This document shows positions 51,574 to 59,669 of a stretch of DNA of 64,000 nt, in pieces (the stretch's first letter is position 1; the number at the start of each line of letters is the position of its first letter). The notes beneath the pieces are model-generated. The model searched no databases and was not told the DNA's origin. It saw only the letters and a list, made by a program, of their open reading frames with translations. The stretch is taken from assembly GCA_964605145.1 (NCBI GenBank), contig CAZSBG010000013.1:1-64000 (forward strand), given 5' to 3'. Origin of the DNA: CAZSBG01 sp964605145 (GTDB lineage: Bacteria > Zhuqueibacterota > Zhuqueibacteria > Thermofontimicrobiales > Thermofontimicrobiaceae). The position numbers and the translations under genes were made by a program.

Positions 51574-52551
51574 CTAAACCAGTTCCGATAATGTTTCAAA
51601 TTCCCTGCTATCAGCAATCGTATTTAATCGCCGCAATACCCGATCAAATTCGGTTTTATTTCTGAAACTGAATTCGACAAAATATTTATCTCCCTCAAAA
51701 AAGGGGGATGATTTCAAGTTTACGGCCGGCGGAAGCTTCAATGCCTTTTTCAAAACCGCGAAACGACTCCCGATTTCACTCAATCTCGAATATCGTTTTT
51801 GTTTCAGTACTTCTTTGATTCGATGCGCACGGACAGGCAGGGTTAATTTTTCATCCTCACGTATTTTTTGAATAGCTGGCTGATCCAATATTTCAGGAAT
51901 TGTTGTCTCATTCATTTTAGCAATATCGTTTAACAGGCGGAAGAATTCCTTTTGATTATTTTTCCCCAATTTCAATTTTTGAATGAAATGAAATATGTAT
52001 TTGCGCTCGTCTGCCGGCATTTCCCTGAGATTCAATACCGTTTCCATTGACATTTCTTCGGAGAAAAGCGCAAGCTTCAAATAATCTTCCGATTTGACCA
52101 GCTTTAAATACCGTTCCAGGACGAGTGCGTTCGCACCCAGTTCGAGCATCGGGAAAAATTCATCCATAACTTCTGTTTTGCTTTTTTTGAAAAGATGGAT
52201 GAGCCGATCCAGAATATTCGCCTTTTCAATGACATTGAACTTCCGATTTGCAAAATTTTCGTACAGGTTCAACAGAAACAGATACACATCCGGGGATGAT
52301 TTTTCCCCGGAGTAAATCTTGGCATCCAGTTCTGATGTACCCAAATGCCTGAGCGCAATGATGCGTCGCAGACCGGCCACGATGCGATACGCGGCAGGCC
52401 CGATCTGCTCCAGAATGGGCGGATTCAGCAATCCAATCTGCTTGATGGAATCAACCATCTCTGAAATTGGGGGTTCAAAGGTAAAAATATAACTTCGATC
52501 GCTTAAATCAATCTGATTCATGGGGACGTTCTTTAAAATTGGATCGTTCAT
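51574..52551 (-). CDS. ParB-like nuclease domain protein, stand-alone
   Basis: 325 residues. The ParB N-terminal domain is recognised in QIDLSDRSYIFTFEPP, MVDSIKQIGLLNPPILEQ and YRIVAGLRRIIALRHLG, the last covering the GxRR box. The rest is helical without the usual ParB centromere-binding HTH being obvious to me. No parA gene is beside it; the gene upstream is a glycosyltransferase 18 bp away. GGAG precedes the ATG. Role uncertain: chromosome-type partition is unlikely from the context, and a DNA-binding regulator or CTP-switch protein is possible. Confidence 0.75.
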   Translation of the reverse strand: MNDPILKNVPMNQIDLSDRSYIFTFEPPISEMVDSIKQIGLLNPPILEQIGPAAYRIVAGLRRIIALRHLGTSELDAKIYSGEKSSPDVYLFLLNLYENFANRKFNVIEKANILDRLIHLFKKSKTEVMDEFFPMLELGANALVLERYLKLVKSEDYLKLALFSEEMSMETVLNLREMPADERKYIFHFIQKLKLGKNNQKEFFRLLNDIAKMNETTIPEILDQPAIQKIREDEKLTLPVRAHRIKEVLKQKRYSRLSEIGSRFAVLKKALKLPPAVNLKSSPFFEGDKYFVEFSFRNKTEFDRVLRRLNTIADSREFETLSELV

Positions 52552-52569
52552 CCTTTTTTGGCTCCTTTT

Positions 52570-53382
52570 TCATCCATACTTTTCTATCAGGCTGAAATAA
52601 TAGTCTGCTTCATCTGTTTTGCCCCGTTTCAAAAATCCCTGAGCGAGAATCGAACATTTTTTTCGAAGCATGGCAACTGTGGCCCGGTGGTCTTCGAAAG
52701 AAAGCCGGTTTTGTTCCAGCATTTTTACCAGCGACCTGACACGAAATCGGTCCATGCCCCAAAACATTGTTGAAAGCTGATCCTGATGACCGCCGAATTT
52801 CTTAATCAGCGGCTGAGCGATCAAAATAATCGGATAAACACAACTGACGCGCAGCCAGAAATCGTAGTCCTCGCATACGGTCATTTCTTCATCAAACAGG
52901 CCGATTTTCCTGAAAACTTCCCGGTCAATCAGCACGGATGACGCGCTGACAATGCAGCGGGGCAGGAATTTTTGATAGATCCAGCCGGAATATTTCCGAT
53001 GATAATGTTTTGGATTAACCCGCGCGCCGTTTCTGATCCAGATTTCCCGGGTATAGCAAATCTTGACCGAGGGATCGGCCGTCATTGCATTCACCTGAAT
53101 TTCCAGTTTGCGATTATTCCATTGGTCATCGGAATCAAGAAATGCCAGCAGACGTCCGCATGAATTTTTAATCCCGAAATTTCGCGCCGCAGCCACGCCT
53201 TTGTTCGGTTGCCTGAAATATTTTACCTGATTCTGATATGGTGCAACAACATCATACGTTTCATCAGTCGAGCCATCGTCTACAACCAACAGTTCGAAAT
53301 TGGAGTATGTTTGTTCCAGCACAGAACCGATGGCCTTTGCGAGCCACTGCGCCCGGTTAAAGGTTGGAATAATAACGCTCAC
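52570..53382 (-). CDS. Glycosyltransferase family 2
   Basis: 270 residues from the GTG at 53382. GT-A fold GT2 motifs: SVIIPTFNRAQWLAKAI, LLVVDDGSTDET (DxD-like donor site start), ARNFGIKNSCGRLLAFLDSDDQW (the metal-binding DSDD) and EDYDFWLRVS (catalytic-base ED). The acceptor sugar is unknown. No ribosome-binding site suits the GTG; the frame stays open back to an in-frame stop about 45 bp upstream, and a GAGAGG before a CTG at about 53412 could mark the true, unusual start. Paired with the ParB-like gene at 18 bp. Confidence 0.88.
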   Translation of the reverse strand: MSVIIPTFNRAQWLAKAIGSVLEQTYSNFELLVVDDGSTDETYDVVAPYQNQVKYFRQPNKGVAAARNFGIKNSCGRLLAFLDSDDQWNNRKLEIQVNAMTADPSVKICYTREIWIRNGARVNPKHYHRKYSGWIYQKFLPRCIVSASSVLIDREVFRKIGLFDEEMTVCEDYDFWLRVSCVYPIILIAQPLIKKFGGHQDQLSTMFWGMDRFRVRSLVKMLEQNRLSFEDHRATVAMLRKKCSILAQGFLKRGKTDEADYYFSLIEKYG

Positions 53383-53484
53383 CAGTGGCTTTTTCTCTTC
53401 ATGGGCACGCAGTTGAAAATCCTCTCAGTATAAAATTCTAAGGGCAAGAAAACAAGATTAATAATATCACTTTAAGGTCTAAAA

Positions 53485-53504
53485 TGCAAGAAAATTTTCT
53501 TGCA
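53485..53504. promoter_or_regulatory. Perfect 20-bp palindrome overlapping a -35 box, candidate operator
   Basis: TGCAAGAAAATTTTCTTGCA is fully symmetric and runs into the TTGCAA -35 element (53500-53505) of the promoter before the ACT-domain gene. A dimeric repressor bound here would block RNA polymerase; the bound protein is unknown. Confidence 0.65.
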
Positions 53505-53528
53505 ATATTTCTTTCTTTTATTTATATT
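53500..53528 (+). promoter_or_regulatory. Predicted promoter of the ACT-domain gene
   Basis: TTGCAA at 53500-53505, 17-bp spacer, TATATT at 53523-53528, ATG at 53558 preceded by AGGAGGT. Confidence 0.65.
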
Positions 53529-53557
53529 TGTTCAACTTTTAATTACAGGAGGTCTGA

Positions 53558-54040
53558 ATGGATAAATATCAATTTCTGCACACTGGAAACTTTGTGAAAA
53601 TAATTCTACACAACATTCCTGAAAAACCCGGTGTTTTTGCTAAAATGTCAAACATCCTCGCTGAGAAAAACATCAACATTTTAACTATTCGGCATTTAGT
53701 CCATTCTACTGATAAAGGCGAAATCGCGTTTACGGTATCGAAAGACCAGGCTGAGGAGGCGCTTCAATTGATGAATGAAAACAGAAATAATATCGGCGCC
53801 ACCGAGGTCACAATCAAAAAAGATTTGGCGCTTGTGTTTATTTTGGGCGAAGAAATTAAAAATCTTACGCGATTCGTATCGGACATCATGCGCGCCTTCA
53901 GCGAGTACAATGTTGAATTTGATTCGTTATCGATGGCACAGGAGGGAATTACCTGCATTCTGCCGGAAAACCAGTTCAACCAGGCGATGCACGCATTCAA
54001 TAAAATGTTTGTCGATGACCCGATCATTTCCCCGATCTAA
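53558..54040 (+). CDS. Tandem ACT-domain regulatory protein
   Basis: 160 residues and a perfect AGGAGGT before the ATG. Two ACT domains are visible: residues about 10-80 with VKIILHNIPEKPGVFAKMSN and ILTIRH, and about 88-158 with LALVFILGEEIKNLTRFVSD and VEFDSLSM. The arrangement looks like the regulatory end of aspartokinases without the kinase domain, so it probably senses an amino acid or similar ligand. No enzyme domain is fused. Its own promoter carries a palindromic candidate operator, and it ends at a terminator, so it is an independent gene. Confidence 0.8.
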   Translation: MDKYQFLHTGNFVKIILHNIPEKPGVFAKMSNILAEKNINILTIRHLVHSTDKGEIAFTVSKDQAEEALQLMNENRNNIGATEVTIKKDLALVFILGEEIKNLTRFVSDIMRAFSEYNVEFDSLSMAQEGITCILPENQFNQAMHAFNKMFVDDPIISPI

Positions 54041-54061
54041 GCTGTTCATTCTTTCAGACAG

Positions 54062-54127
54062 AGGATTATTCGAGAATTTCTGACACCATCTGCAGGTTCA
54101 ACTCTCAAATAATCCTTTTCTTTTTTA
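54062..54127 (+). terminator. Rho-independent terminator after ACT gene
   Basis: AGGATTATTCGAGA pairs with TCTCAAATAATCCT (one bulge), long loop of about 27 nt, followed by TTTTCTTTTTT. Confidence 0.7.
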
Positions 54128-54258
54128 CATCGTCACTCCATATTGAAAATTACTCACGGAAAGAATCATTCTTCCGAATAAAGTTGAATTCGTTTCTTAT
54201 GCATTTAACAAAATTGCATTTTCAAATCCACAGAAAAAACTTTTTTTCAACAAAAACC

Positions 54259-54287
54259 TTGAATTTATCAATTTCGTAGTTTATATT
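54259..54287 (+). promoter_or_regulatory. Predicted promoter of the small coiled-coil gene
   Basis: CCTTGAAT with TTGAAT at 54259-54264, 17-bp spacer, TATATT at 54282-54287; ATG at 54330. Confidence 0.6.
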
Positions 54288-54329
54288 AAGGGCTTGATTT
54301 TTTGAAAAAACATAACCAGAGGGGACTCC

Positions 54330-54569
54330 ATGCCAAGACATCGACGAAAAACACCAGGGACTCGAACATCTCCCTCCAATTCACAAAGAAAATTTCAACA
54401 GCAATTTGAAAAAGTAGAACTTCATCAAACGTGCAAACAGTTGAAAAACGATCTCGAAATCTTACGCCTTGAGAACAAACTGAACCAGCACATCCAGCGC
54501 TTCGTGGATATGCGTTTGAACGAATTGGAAAACCTGCCGTCTTCCGATGATAGCGATTTTTTGTACTGA
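54330..54569 (+). CDS. Small hypothetical protein with basic N-terminus and coiled coil
   Basis: 79 residues, AGGGGA upstream of the ATG and a good promoter. Residues 1-25 are basic and Ser/Thr/Pro-rich; residues about 26-68 form a likely coiled coil rich in Leu, Gln, Asn and Lys; the tail is acidic (SSDDSDF). No family recognised. It lies 17 bp before the radical SAM gene and may share its transcript, which argues for a real gene. Confidence 0.6.
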   Translation: MPRHRRKTPGTRTSPSNSQRKFQQQFEKVELHQTCKQLKNDLEILRLENKLNQHIQRFVDMRLNELENLPSSDDSDFLY

Positions 54570-54586
54570 TTGATTTTGGAAATACT

Positions 54587-56296
54587 ATGTTTAAAAAACC
54601 AGATTTAATACTGCTGCACGCGCCGGCAATTTATGATTTCCGAAAACGGCCCAATCTGCTCGGCCCCATCAGTGATGTCGTGCCGTCGACGCCCATATTT
54701 GAAATGTACCCGGTTGGGTTTTCCTCAATCGCCGAACATCTGGAGCGCCACGGTATTGGCGTGCAAATCATCAACTTAGCGTTTCGCATGCTGGATAATC
54801 CCAAATTCGATGTCGAAAAAAAGATTGCCGGGTTGAAGCCTGTTGCGTTCGGCATCGATCTTCACTGGCTCGTTCATGCGCAGGGCAGTCTTGAAATCGC
54901 TAAAATCTGCAAACAGTATCATCCGGAAATCCCGGTTATTTTTGGCGGTTATTCTTCCTCCTATTTTCACGATCAACTTGTCCAATATCCGCAGGTGGAT
55001 TTTGTGCTCAAAGGCGATTCCACCGAAGAACCGTTGCGACAGCTCATGCAAACCATTAAAAAACAAGGGGATGTTTCGACAATTTCCAACCTCACCTGGC
55101 TGGACGCAGACGGCACGGTCAAATCCAATCCCATCGAATATCTGCCGGCCACCCTGAATAATTTCACCAACAATTACAAAAATCTTTTCAAAATGGCGGT
55201 GAAATACATGGATCCGAAAAGCATGACTGCAATTCACGACTGGTGGCGCTATCCCATCACCGCCGTGATGACGTGCCGCGGCTGCCGGTATAATTGCATC
55301 ATCTGTGGTGGATCCAGATTTTCAGGCAAATTCTATTGCGACCGCAGCGAGCCATCGTATCGCGATGCTGAACGCATTGTCAACGATGTCAGGGAAATCA
55401 GCCGATTCACGAACGGACCTGTTTTCATCATCGGCGACCTGAATCAACCGGGCAAAGAGTATGCAGGTCATGTGCTCGATGGACTGAAGAAACTTGATTT
55501 AAAAAACGAAATGGTGTTCGAATTTTTTGAACCGGCCAGCAAGGAGTTTTTCGATAAACTGGCGGACAGTGTTCCCAACTTTAACATTGAATTTTCCCCG
55601 GAATCTCACGATCCCATGGTTCGGAAAAAAATCGGCAAGCATTTCAGCAATGAGGGCATAGAAAATAATATTCAATGGGCGCTGGAGCGTGGCTGCAAAA
55701 AATACGATATTTTTTTTATGATCGGCCTGCCCCATCAAACGCCGCAATCCGTTCGGGATACGGTGGAATACTGCGACCATCTTCTCACCCGATTCGGACG
55801 CCGGGTTGCTCCGTTCATCTCTCCCCTGGCGCCATTTCTCGATCCCGGCAGCATTGCCTATGAGAATCCTGAAAAGTTTGGGTACACATTGTTTTATAAA
55901 TCCCTTGAAGAATTCAGGACAGCGCTGCTGAAACCAAGCTGGAAGTATTTCCTCAGTTATGAAACAAAATGGCTCACGCGCGACCAGATCGTCGAAGGCA
56001 GTTACGAAGCAGGAAAAAGATTATCCGAAATTAAATACAAACACGGATTAATTTCGAGGGAAATGCTGAACAATATCATCGCCCGTATTGAATTGGCAAA
56101 AAATCTGATGCACAGCATCGACGAGGTGTATGCCCACAGCGATGATGAATCTATATTGGATAATTTGCGAGAACTGGAACTGAAAATGGAACGGGATAGC
56201 ATTTCAACAATCAACGAGGAGGATGAAATAAAATGGCCGATTCTTCGGAACAAATTAAAAATGTTAAGCATTATCAAAGCGATATTATTTGAATAA
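54587..56296 (+). CDS. B12-binding domain radical SAM protein
   Basis: 569 residues. N-terminal cobalamin-binding-like Rossmann domain (IFEMYPVGFSSIAEHLERHG, VFGIDLHWLVHAQG, PVIFGGYSSSYFHDQ). The radical SAM motif is CRYNCIIC, CX3CX2C, within AVMTCRGCRYNCIICGGS, preceded by a further cysteine. The barrel continues with FIIGDLNQPG and FEFFEPAS, FNIEFSPESHDPMVRKKIG. The layout matches the Ta0216-type B12/radical SAM family as I know it. Related enzymes carry out methylations or rearrangements; the substrate is unknown. Its close neighbour is a UbiA prenyltransferase gene 20 bp downstream, so a lipid or quinone-type substrate is possible. Confidence 0.75.
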   Translation: MFKKPDLILLHAPAIYDFRKRPNLLGPISDVVPSTPIFEMYPVGFSSIAEHLERHGIGVQIINLAFRMLDNPKFDVEKKIAGLKPVAFGIDLHWLVHAQGSLEIAKICKQYHPEIPVIFGGYSSSYFHDQLVQYPQVDFVLKGDSTEEPLRQLMQTIKKQGDVSTISNLTWLDADGTVKSNPIEYLPATLNNFTNNYKNLFKMAVKYMDPKSMTAIHDWWRYPITAVMTCRGCRYNCIICGGSRFSGKFYCDRSEPSYRDAERIVNDVREISRFTNGPVFIIGDLNQPGKEYAGHVLDGLKKLDLKNEMVFEFFEPASKEFFDKLADSVPNFNIEFSPESHDPMVRKKIGKHFSNEGIENNIQWALERGCKKYDIFFMIGLPHQTPQSVRDTVEYCDHLLTRFGRRVAPFISPLAPFLDPGSIAYENPEKFGYTLFYKSLEEFRTALLKPSWKYFLSYETKWLTRDQIVEGSYEAGKRLSEIKYKHGLISREMLNNIIARIELAKNLMHSIDEVYAHSDDESILDNLRELELKMERDSISTINEEDEIKWPILRNKLKMLSIIKAILFE

Positions 56297-56316
56297 TTTC
56301 TCGTGGAGTGACTTTT

Positions 56317-57231
56317 ATGAATAAATTAAAACTGTGGTTCATGGCTGTCAGAGCGCCGTTTTTCACTGCATCCATTGTCCCGGTGGTGCTGGGTACAGTT
56401 ATCGCATTCAATTTAACGCAGTCCATTCACTGGATACATTTTATACTCACCCTGGTCGGCGCCGTGCTGTTGCATGCCGGTGCAAATGTGATCAATGATT
56501 TCTTCGACCATCTGTCGTCCAACGATGAAATCAATGAAGAGTTTGTGCGGCCGTTCACCGGCGGCAGCCGGATGATTCAAAATAAATTACTCAGCCCCAG
56601 AGAAGTTCTCATCGGGGCCATCATTTTGCTTTTCATGGGCAGTTTAATCGGGTTGTATTTCACCTATACATTCGGGTGGGTGATTCTGGTCATAGGCATC
56701 GTCGGTGTTTTGTCGGCGGTTCTCTACGTGGCGCCGCGGATCAATCTCGTTGGAAGAGGGATTGGAGAATTTCTCATTGGCATTAATTTTGGCGTGTTAA
56801 TGACGCTCGGAGCCTATTATACACAGACCGGATCATTATCGTGGATACCGGTTATTGCCTCGTTGCCGGTGGCGCTGCTCATTTCCGCAGTGCTTTACAT
56901 CAATGAATTCCCGGATGCCAAAGCAGACAAAGCAGTCGGTAAAAATCACCTGGTCGTACGCCTGGGAAAAGAAAAGGCAGTTCGCGGATACATCGCAATA
57001 ATTCTGCTGACCTATATTACACTCGTTATTTCTGTTGTTACAGACACATTGCCGCCTTTTGCTTTGATCGCCATGCTCACTTTCCCGCTGGCATTAAAAT
57101 CAATAAAGATTGCGCAACAGTATTACGATAATACTATTAAGCTGGTCCCGGCAAATGCAAGCACGATAATGAACCACCTGTTCACCGGCATCCTGCTGAT
57201 CCTGAGTTTTTTCCTGGACCATATAATTTAG
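56317..57231 (+). CDS. UbiA-family prenyltransferase, MenA-like
   Basis: 304 residues from the ATG at 56317 (GGAG upstream). Eight or nine hydrophobic helices. The two Asp-rich motifs of UbiA proteins are clear: NVINDFFDHLSSNDE with the following GGSRMIQNK, and NEFPDAKADKAVGKNHLVV. MenA-like members attach a polyprenyl chain to 1,4-dihydroxy-2-naphthoate in menaquinone synthesis at the inner membrane; the family has other acceptors too. No other men gene is in the window. Grouped with the B12 radical SAM gene. Confidence 0.85.
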   Translation: MNKLKLWFMAVRAPFFTASIVPVVLGTVIAFNLTQSIHWIHFILTLVGAVLLHAGANVINDFFDHLSSNDEINEEFVRPFTGGSRMIQNKLLSPREVLIGAIILLFMGSLIGLYFTYTFGWVILVIGIVGVLSAVLYVAPRINLVGRGIGEFLIGINFGVLMTLGAYYTQTGSLSWIPVIASLPVALLISAVLYINEFPDAKADKAVGKNHLVVRLGKEKAVRGYIAIILLTYITLVISVVTDTLPPFALIAMLTFPLALKSIKIAQQYYDNTIKLVPANASTIMNHLFTGILLILSFFLDHII

Positions 57232-57389
57232 TATTTTCTAATTTCAGAAAAAGAATACTTATCACCTTACATGGCAAGCCGTTCAACATTTACCAGTAGA
57301 ATATGGGAGACATTACTTTTCAAATAATTCAAAATAAATGAGGAATAGCTTTTATCACGGGTATTGGGAGGAAAAGGAGAAATAATTCC

Positions 57390-57731
57390 ATGGGAAAAGG
57401 ACAAAAATTAATTCTTGAAAAAATGGGAAGCGATGGTTCCATAATCAAAATTCGATTTACCGAATGTATAAACGAAAAACTGGCGCCTGCCTATTTAACC
57501 GCTGCGTTTAACAAATGCTTCAAAAATAAATATTACAAACTGATTCTGGATATGACCCATATTGACAATCCCTCTCAAAATTTCATTTCGACAGTGATTG
57601 AAGCCACAGCAAAAGTCAGAACACGGGAAGGGGATGTTAAAATCATTAACCTATCCGATGAAGCAAAACAGATGATGGCTGCCTTCAATGCTTACGCCTA
57701 CCTGTCGATGCCAAAAGAGGATCAAAATTAA
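57390..57731 (+). CDS. STAS-domain protein, anti-sigma factor antagonist-like
   Basis: 113 residues with GGAG before the ATG. The STAS fold pattern is visible: a first beta pair (SIIKIRFTECI), KLILDMTHIDNPSQNFISTVIE at the site where SpoIIAA has its phosphorylated serine, and VKIINLSDEAKQMMAAF. The Ser in DNPSQNF is the candidate phosphorylation site. No sigma factor or kinase gene is adjacent. Role: phospho-regulated partner switch, partner unknown. Confidence 0.8.
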   Translation: MGKGQKLILEKMGSDGSIIKIRFTECINEKLAPAYLTAAFNKCFKNKYYKLILDMTHIDNPSQNFISTVIEATAKVRTREGDVKIINLSDEAKQMMAAFNAYAYLSMPKEDQN

Positions 57732-57799
57732 AAAGATTGGAGAACCGAAACAACGAATCATTGAATTCGCATGAAATTGTTCCGGCTCCCCAATCTTTC
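57724..57799 (-). terminator. Terminator of the minus-strand outer-membrane protein gene
   Basis: AAAGATTGGNGANCCGNAACAA and its inverse form an imperfect 22-bp stem; on the minus strand TTTTTAATTTT follows. It could also slow transcripts of the STAS gene from the other side. Confidence 0.65.
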
Positions 57800-57828
57800 T
57801 GTATTTTCAAACATCAGATTTTTTCTTA

Positions 57829-58998
57829 TTATTTTTTCTTTTCCTTTTCCTCCTCGTTCTCTTTGTTTTCAAGCGCTTTTCTCAATCGTTTCAAAATATC
57901 ATCCATGCGGCGTCTTTCTTCCCTGATTTTTTGCAGCTCAGCTTCAGCATTTTCCACTTTTTTTCGTTCTTCAGCAATTTCCTGATACACATCTTTCTTG
58001 CCATCCGTTTTCTCCAATTCTGACTCTTGTTTCTCAGCCAAAATCCTTTTCGCTTTAGAAACAATATTCATCTTCACGGTGAAATTTACACGCCAGGTTG
58101 GAAAAGTTGGCAGCATCTGGGTAGTGCCATCCGGGAGATGTTCACTTTTATTGGTCTTGTTCGATGTCAACCGAAAATCGAATCCAAATGCGAACGATGC
58201 CCAATTCGAAGCCTGGTAGGTAATGCCCGGCGAAACATACGCATAATTATGACGACTGAATGCCGTTGGCGGCGGCTTTGAAATGTTATAATTACCGAAA
58301 AGTTCCACTGAAAAATCAAACCGGGGCGTCGGCAATACCAGGGCTAAACCGCCATAGACCTCTCTGCTGCTGCCTGCATTGACATACTCTGAACCATATT
58401 CTTCCGCAATTTTTGCTCCATGGTCATTATGGTCGATAATCCCCAGATTGATGTGGGCATTAAAAGCATCACTGGGCCGAACTATATTTGATGCAAAAGA
58501 CATCAGGCCGATGACACCATACTCCACCTTGCCGGCTGAATAGGGTTCCAGTTGAACATTGTGATACTGCGCCACAGGAAAACGCATGATCAGTTTTGCC
58601 CCATAATGAATTTTCGAAGGTTTTAATGGAAACGAACCCACCTTGAAGTCGAGGAATAAATCGTCCGGCAAATTGTATCCCTTTCCCGGCTTGTGATTAT
58701 CCTGATAAATGATTTGTCTCAAACCAATCTGATAATTCTGCGCGATTCCATAATAGATATTTGCACCACCCTGAATATCCCAAAATGTAACCGCTGAGTT
58801 TAATCCATTGGGATTGGTGTAGGATTTGTTGTTAAAATAAAATCTGGAATTCCCATGAAGTGTTAAATCACCGCGAGCCATCGTCCACGCAGGTGATAAA
58901 TAAATCGGCCCGCGAACACCATGAAAAAACTCTCCTCCAAAAACAGTTGATATCATACAAAAAAATAATCCCGCAACAAAAGTATTGTATCGATTCAT
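57829..58998 (-). CDS. Predicted outer-membrane beta-barrel protein with C-terminal coiled coil
   Basis: 389 residues, signal peptide ending STVFGGE, AAAGGA before the ATG. Residues 25 to about 310 show alternating hydrophobic and polar strands with aromatic ends (GNSRFYFNNKSY, GGANIYYGIAQNYQIGLRQ, WASFAFGFDFRL), typical of an outer-membrane barrel. Residues about 325-389 are a Glu/Lys-rich coiled coil that would lie in the periplasm or reach the cell wall. No known family recognised. Confidence 0.6.
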   Translation of the reverse strand: MNRYNTFVAGLFFCMISTVFGGEFFHGVRGPIYLSPAWTMARGDLTLHGNSRFYFNNKSYTNPNGLNSAVTFWDIQGGANIYYGIAQNYQIGLRQIIYQDNHKPGKGYNLPDDLFLDFKVGSFPLKPSKIHYGAKLIMRFPVAQYHNVQLEPYSAGKVEYGVIGLMSFASNIVRPSDAFNAHINLGIIDHNDHGAKIAEEYGSEYVNAGSSREVYGGLALVLPTPRFDFSVELFGNYNISKPPPTAFSRHNYAYVSPGITYQASNWASFAFGFDFRLTSNKTNKSEHLPDGTTQMLPTFPTWRVNFTVKMNIVSKAKRILAEKQESELEKTDGKKDVYQEIAEERKKVENAEAELQKIREERRRMDDILKRLRKALENKENEEEKEKKK

Positions 58999-59669
58999 AA
59001 TTCCTTTCCATTTTTTATGATGTGCTCCACTGTTACTCGCTTTTTCCTGAATTGCAGGGATTCACAATTTCAATTGAATTTATTGCCTTGCTTCCCTGTT
59101 CCATGTTAAGTTTTGTATTTATAATACCGGCCATATCATAAAAATGCGATTTTTCTTTTTAGAAATTAATCATAAATTTAACAACTTTTTTACCTGACAT
59201 GACAAAATCCAGTTTCGGCATGGCGGTGCATTTTGTCACGTCAATCCAATATCTTCACTTTTTGTAGTATATTAAGAATAAAATTCTGATCATTTTTGGC
59301 AGAAAATCACAAACAAAATTCAATGCGCCAGAGGACGCACAAGCCTTTGGCTGATGCCAAATATACTCCGAATAAAAATTACGGTTTACATGGTTCCTTC
59401 GAAAATGTGCAACGAAACGCTCCTGTTCGAGTTTGATTTTTTTGAATTTGGTTTTGTAATTTGCTTTTTATTTGGTTATTGAGTTTTGCAATTTCCGGTT
59501 AATCTGGCTTAAATTATTCACAGAAAGTCAGTTAGGGACGATCTTTATTACACGGTGAAACCCCCTGATTAAACTTTTTTTCATATTTAAAAAACACCTT
59601 GACAATTTCAAAATATTTCTTTAGCTTAAATGGAATTAAAACAGGGGATTTTCAACTGTGAGGTGTGTC
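58999..59669. other. Intergenic region with a long inverted repeat
   Basis: TGACATGACAAAAT (59195-59208) and ATTTTGTCACGTCA (59230-59243) form a stem with 13 of 14 pairs. The rest is AT-rich and shows no convincing gene; the OmpA promoter is at its right end. Confidence 0.6.
59599..59627 (+). promoter_or_regulatory. Predicted promoter of the OmpA-like gene
   Basis: CCTTGACA with TTGACA at 59599-59604, 17-bp spacer, TAGCTT at 59622-59627; ATG at 59670. Confidence 0.55.

Noticed and set aside
59216..59232. Possible sigma-54 promoter GGCATGGCGGTGC
   Set aside because: The GG to GC spacing is 9 instead of 10, and the bases lie in the loop of an inverted repeat.
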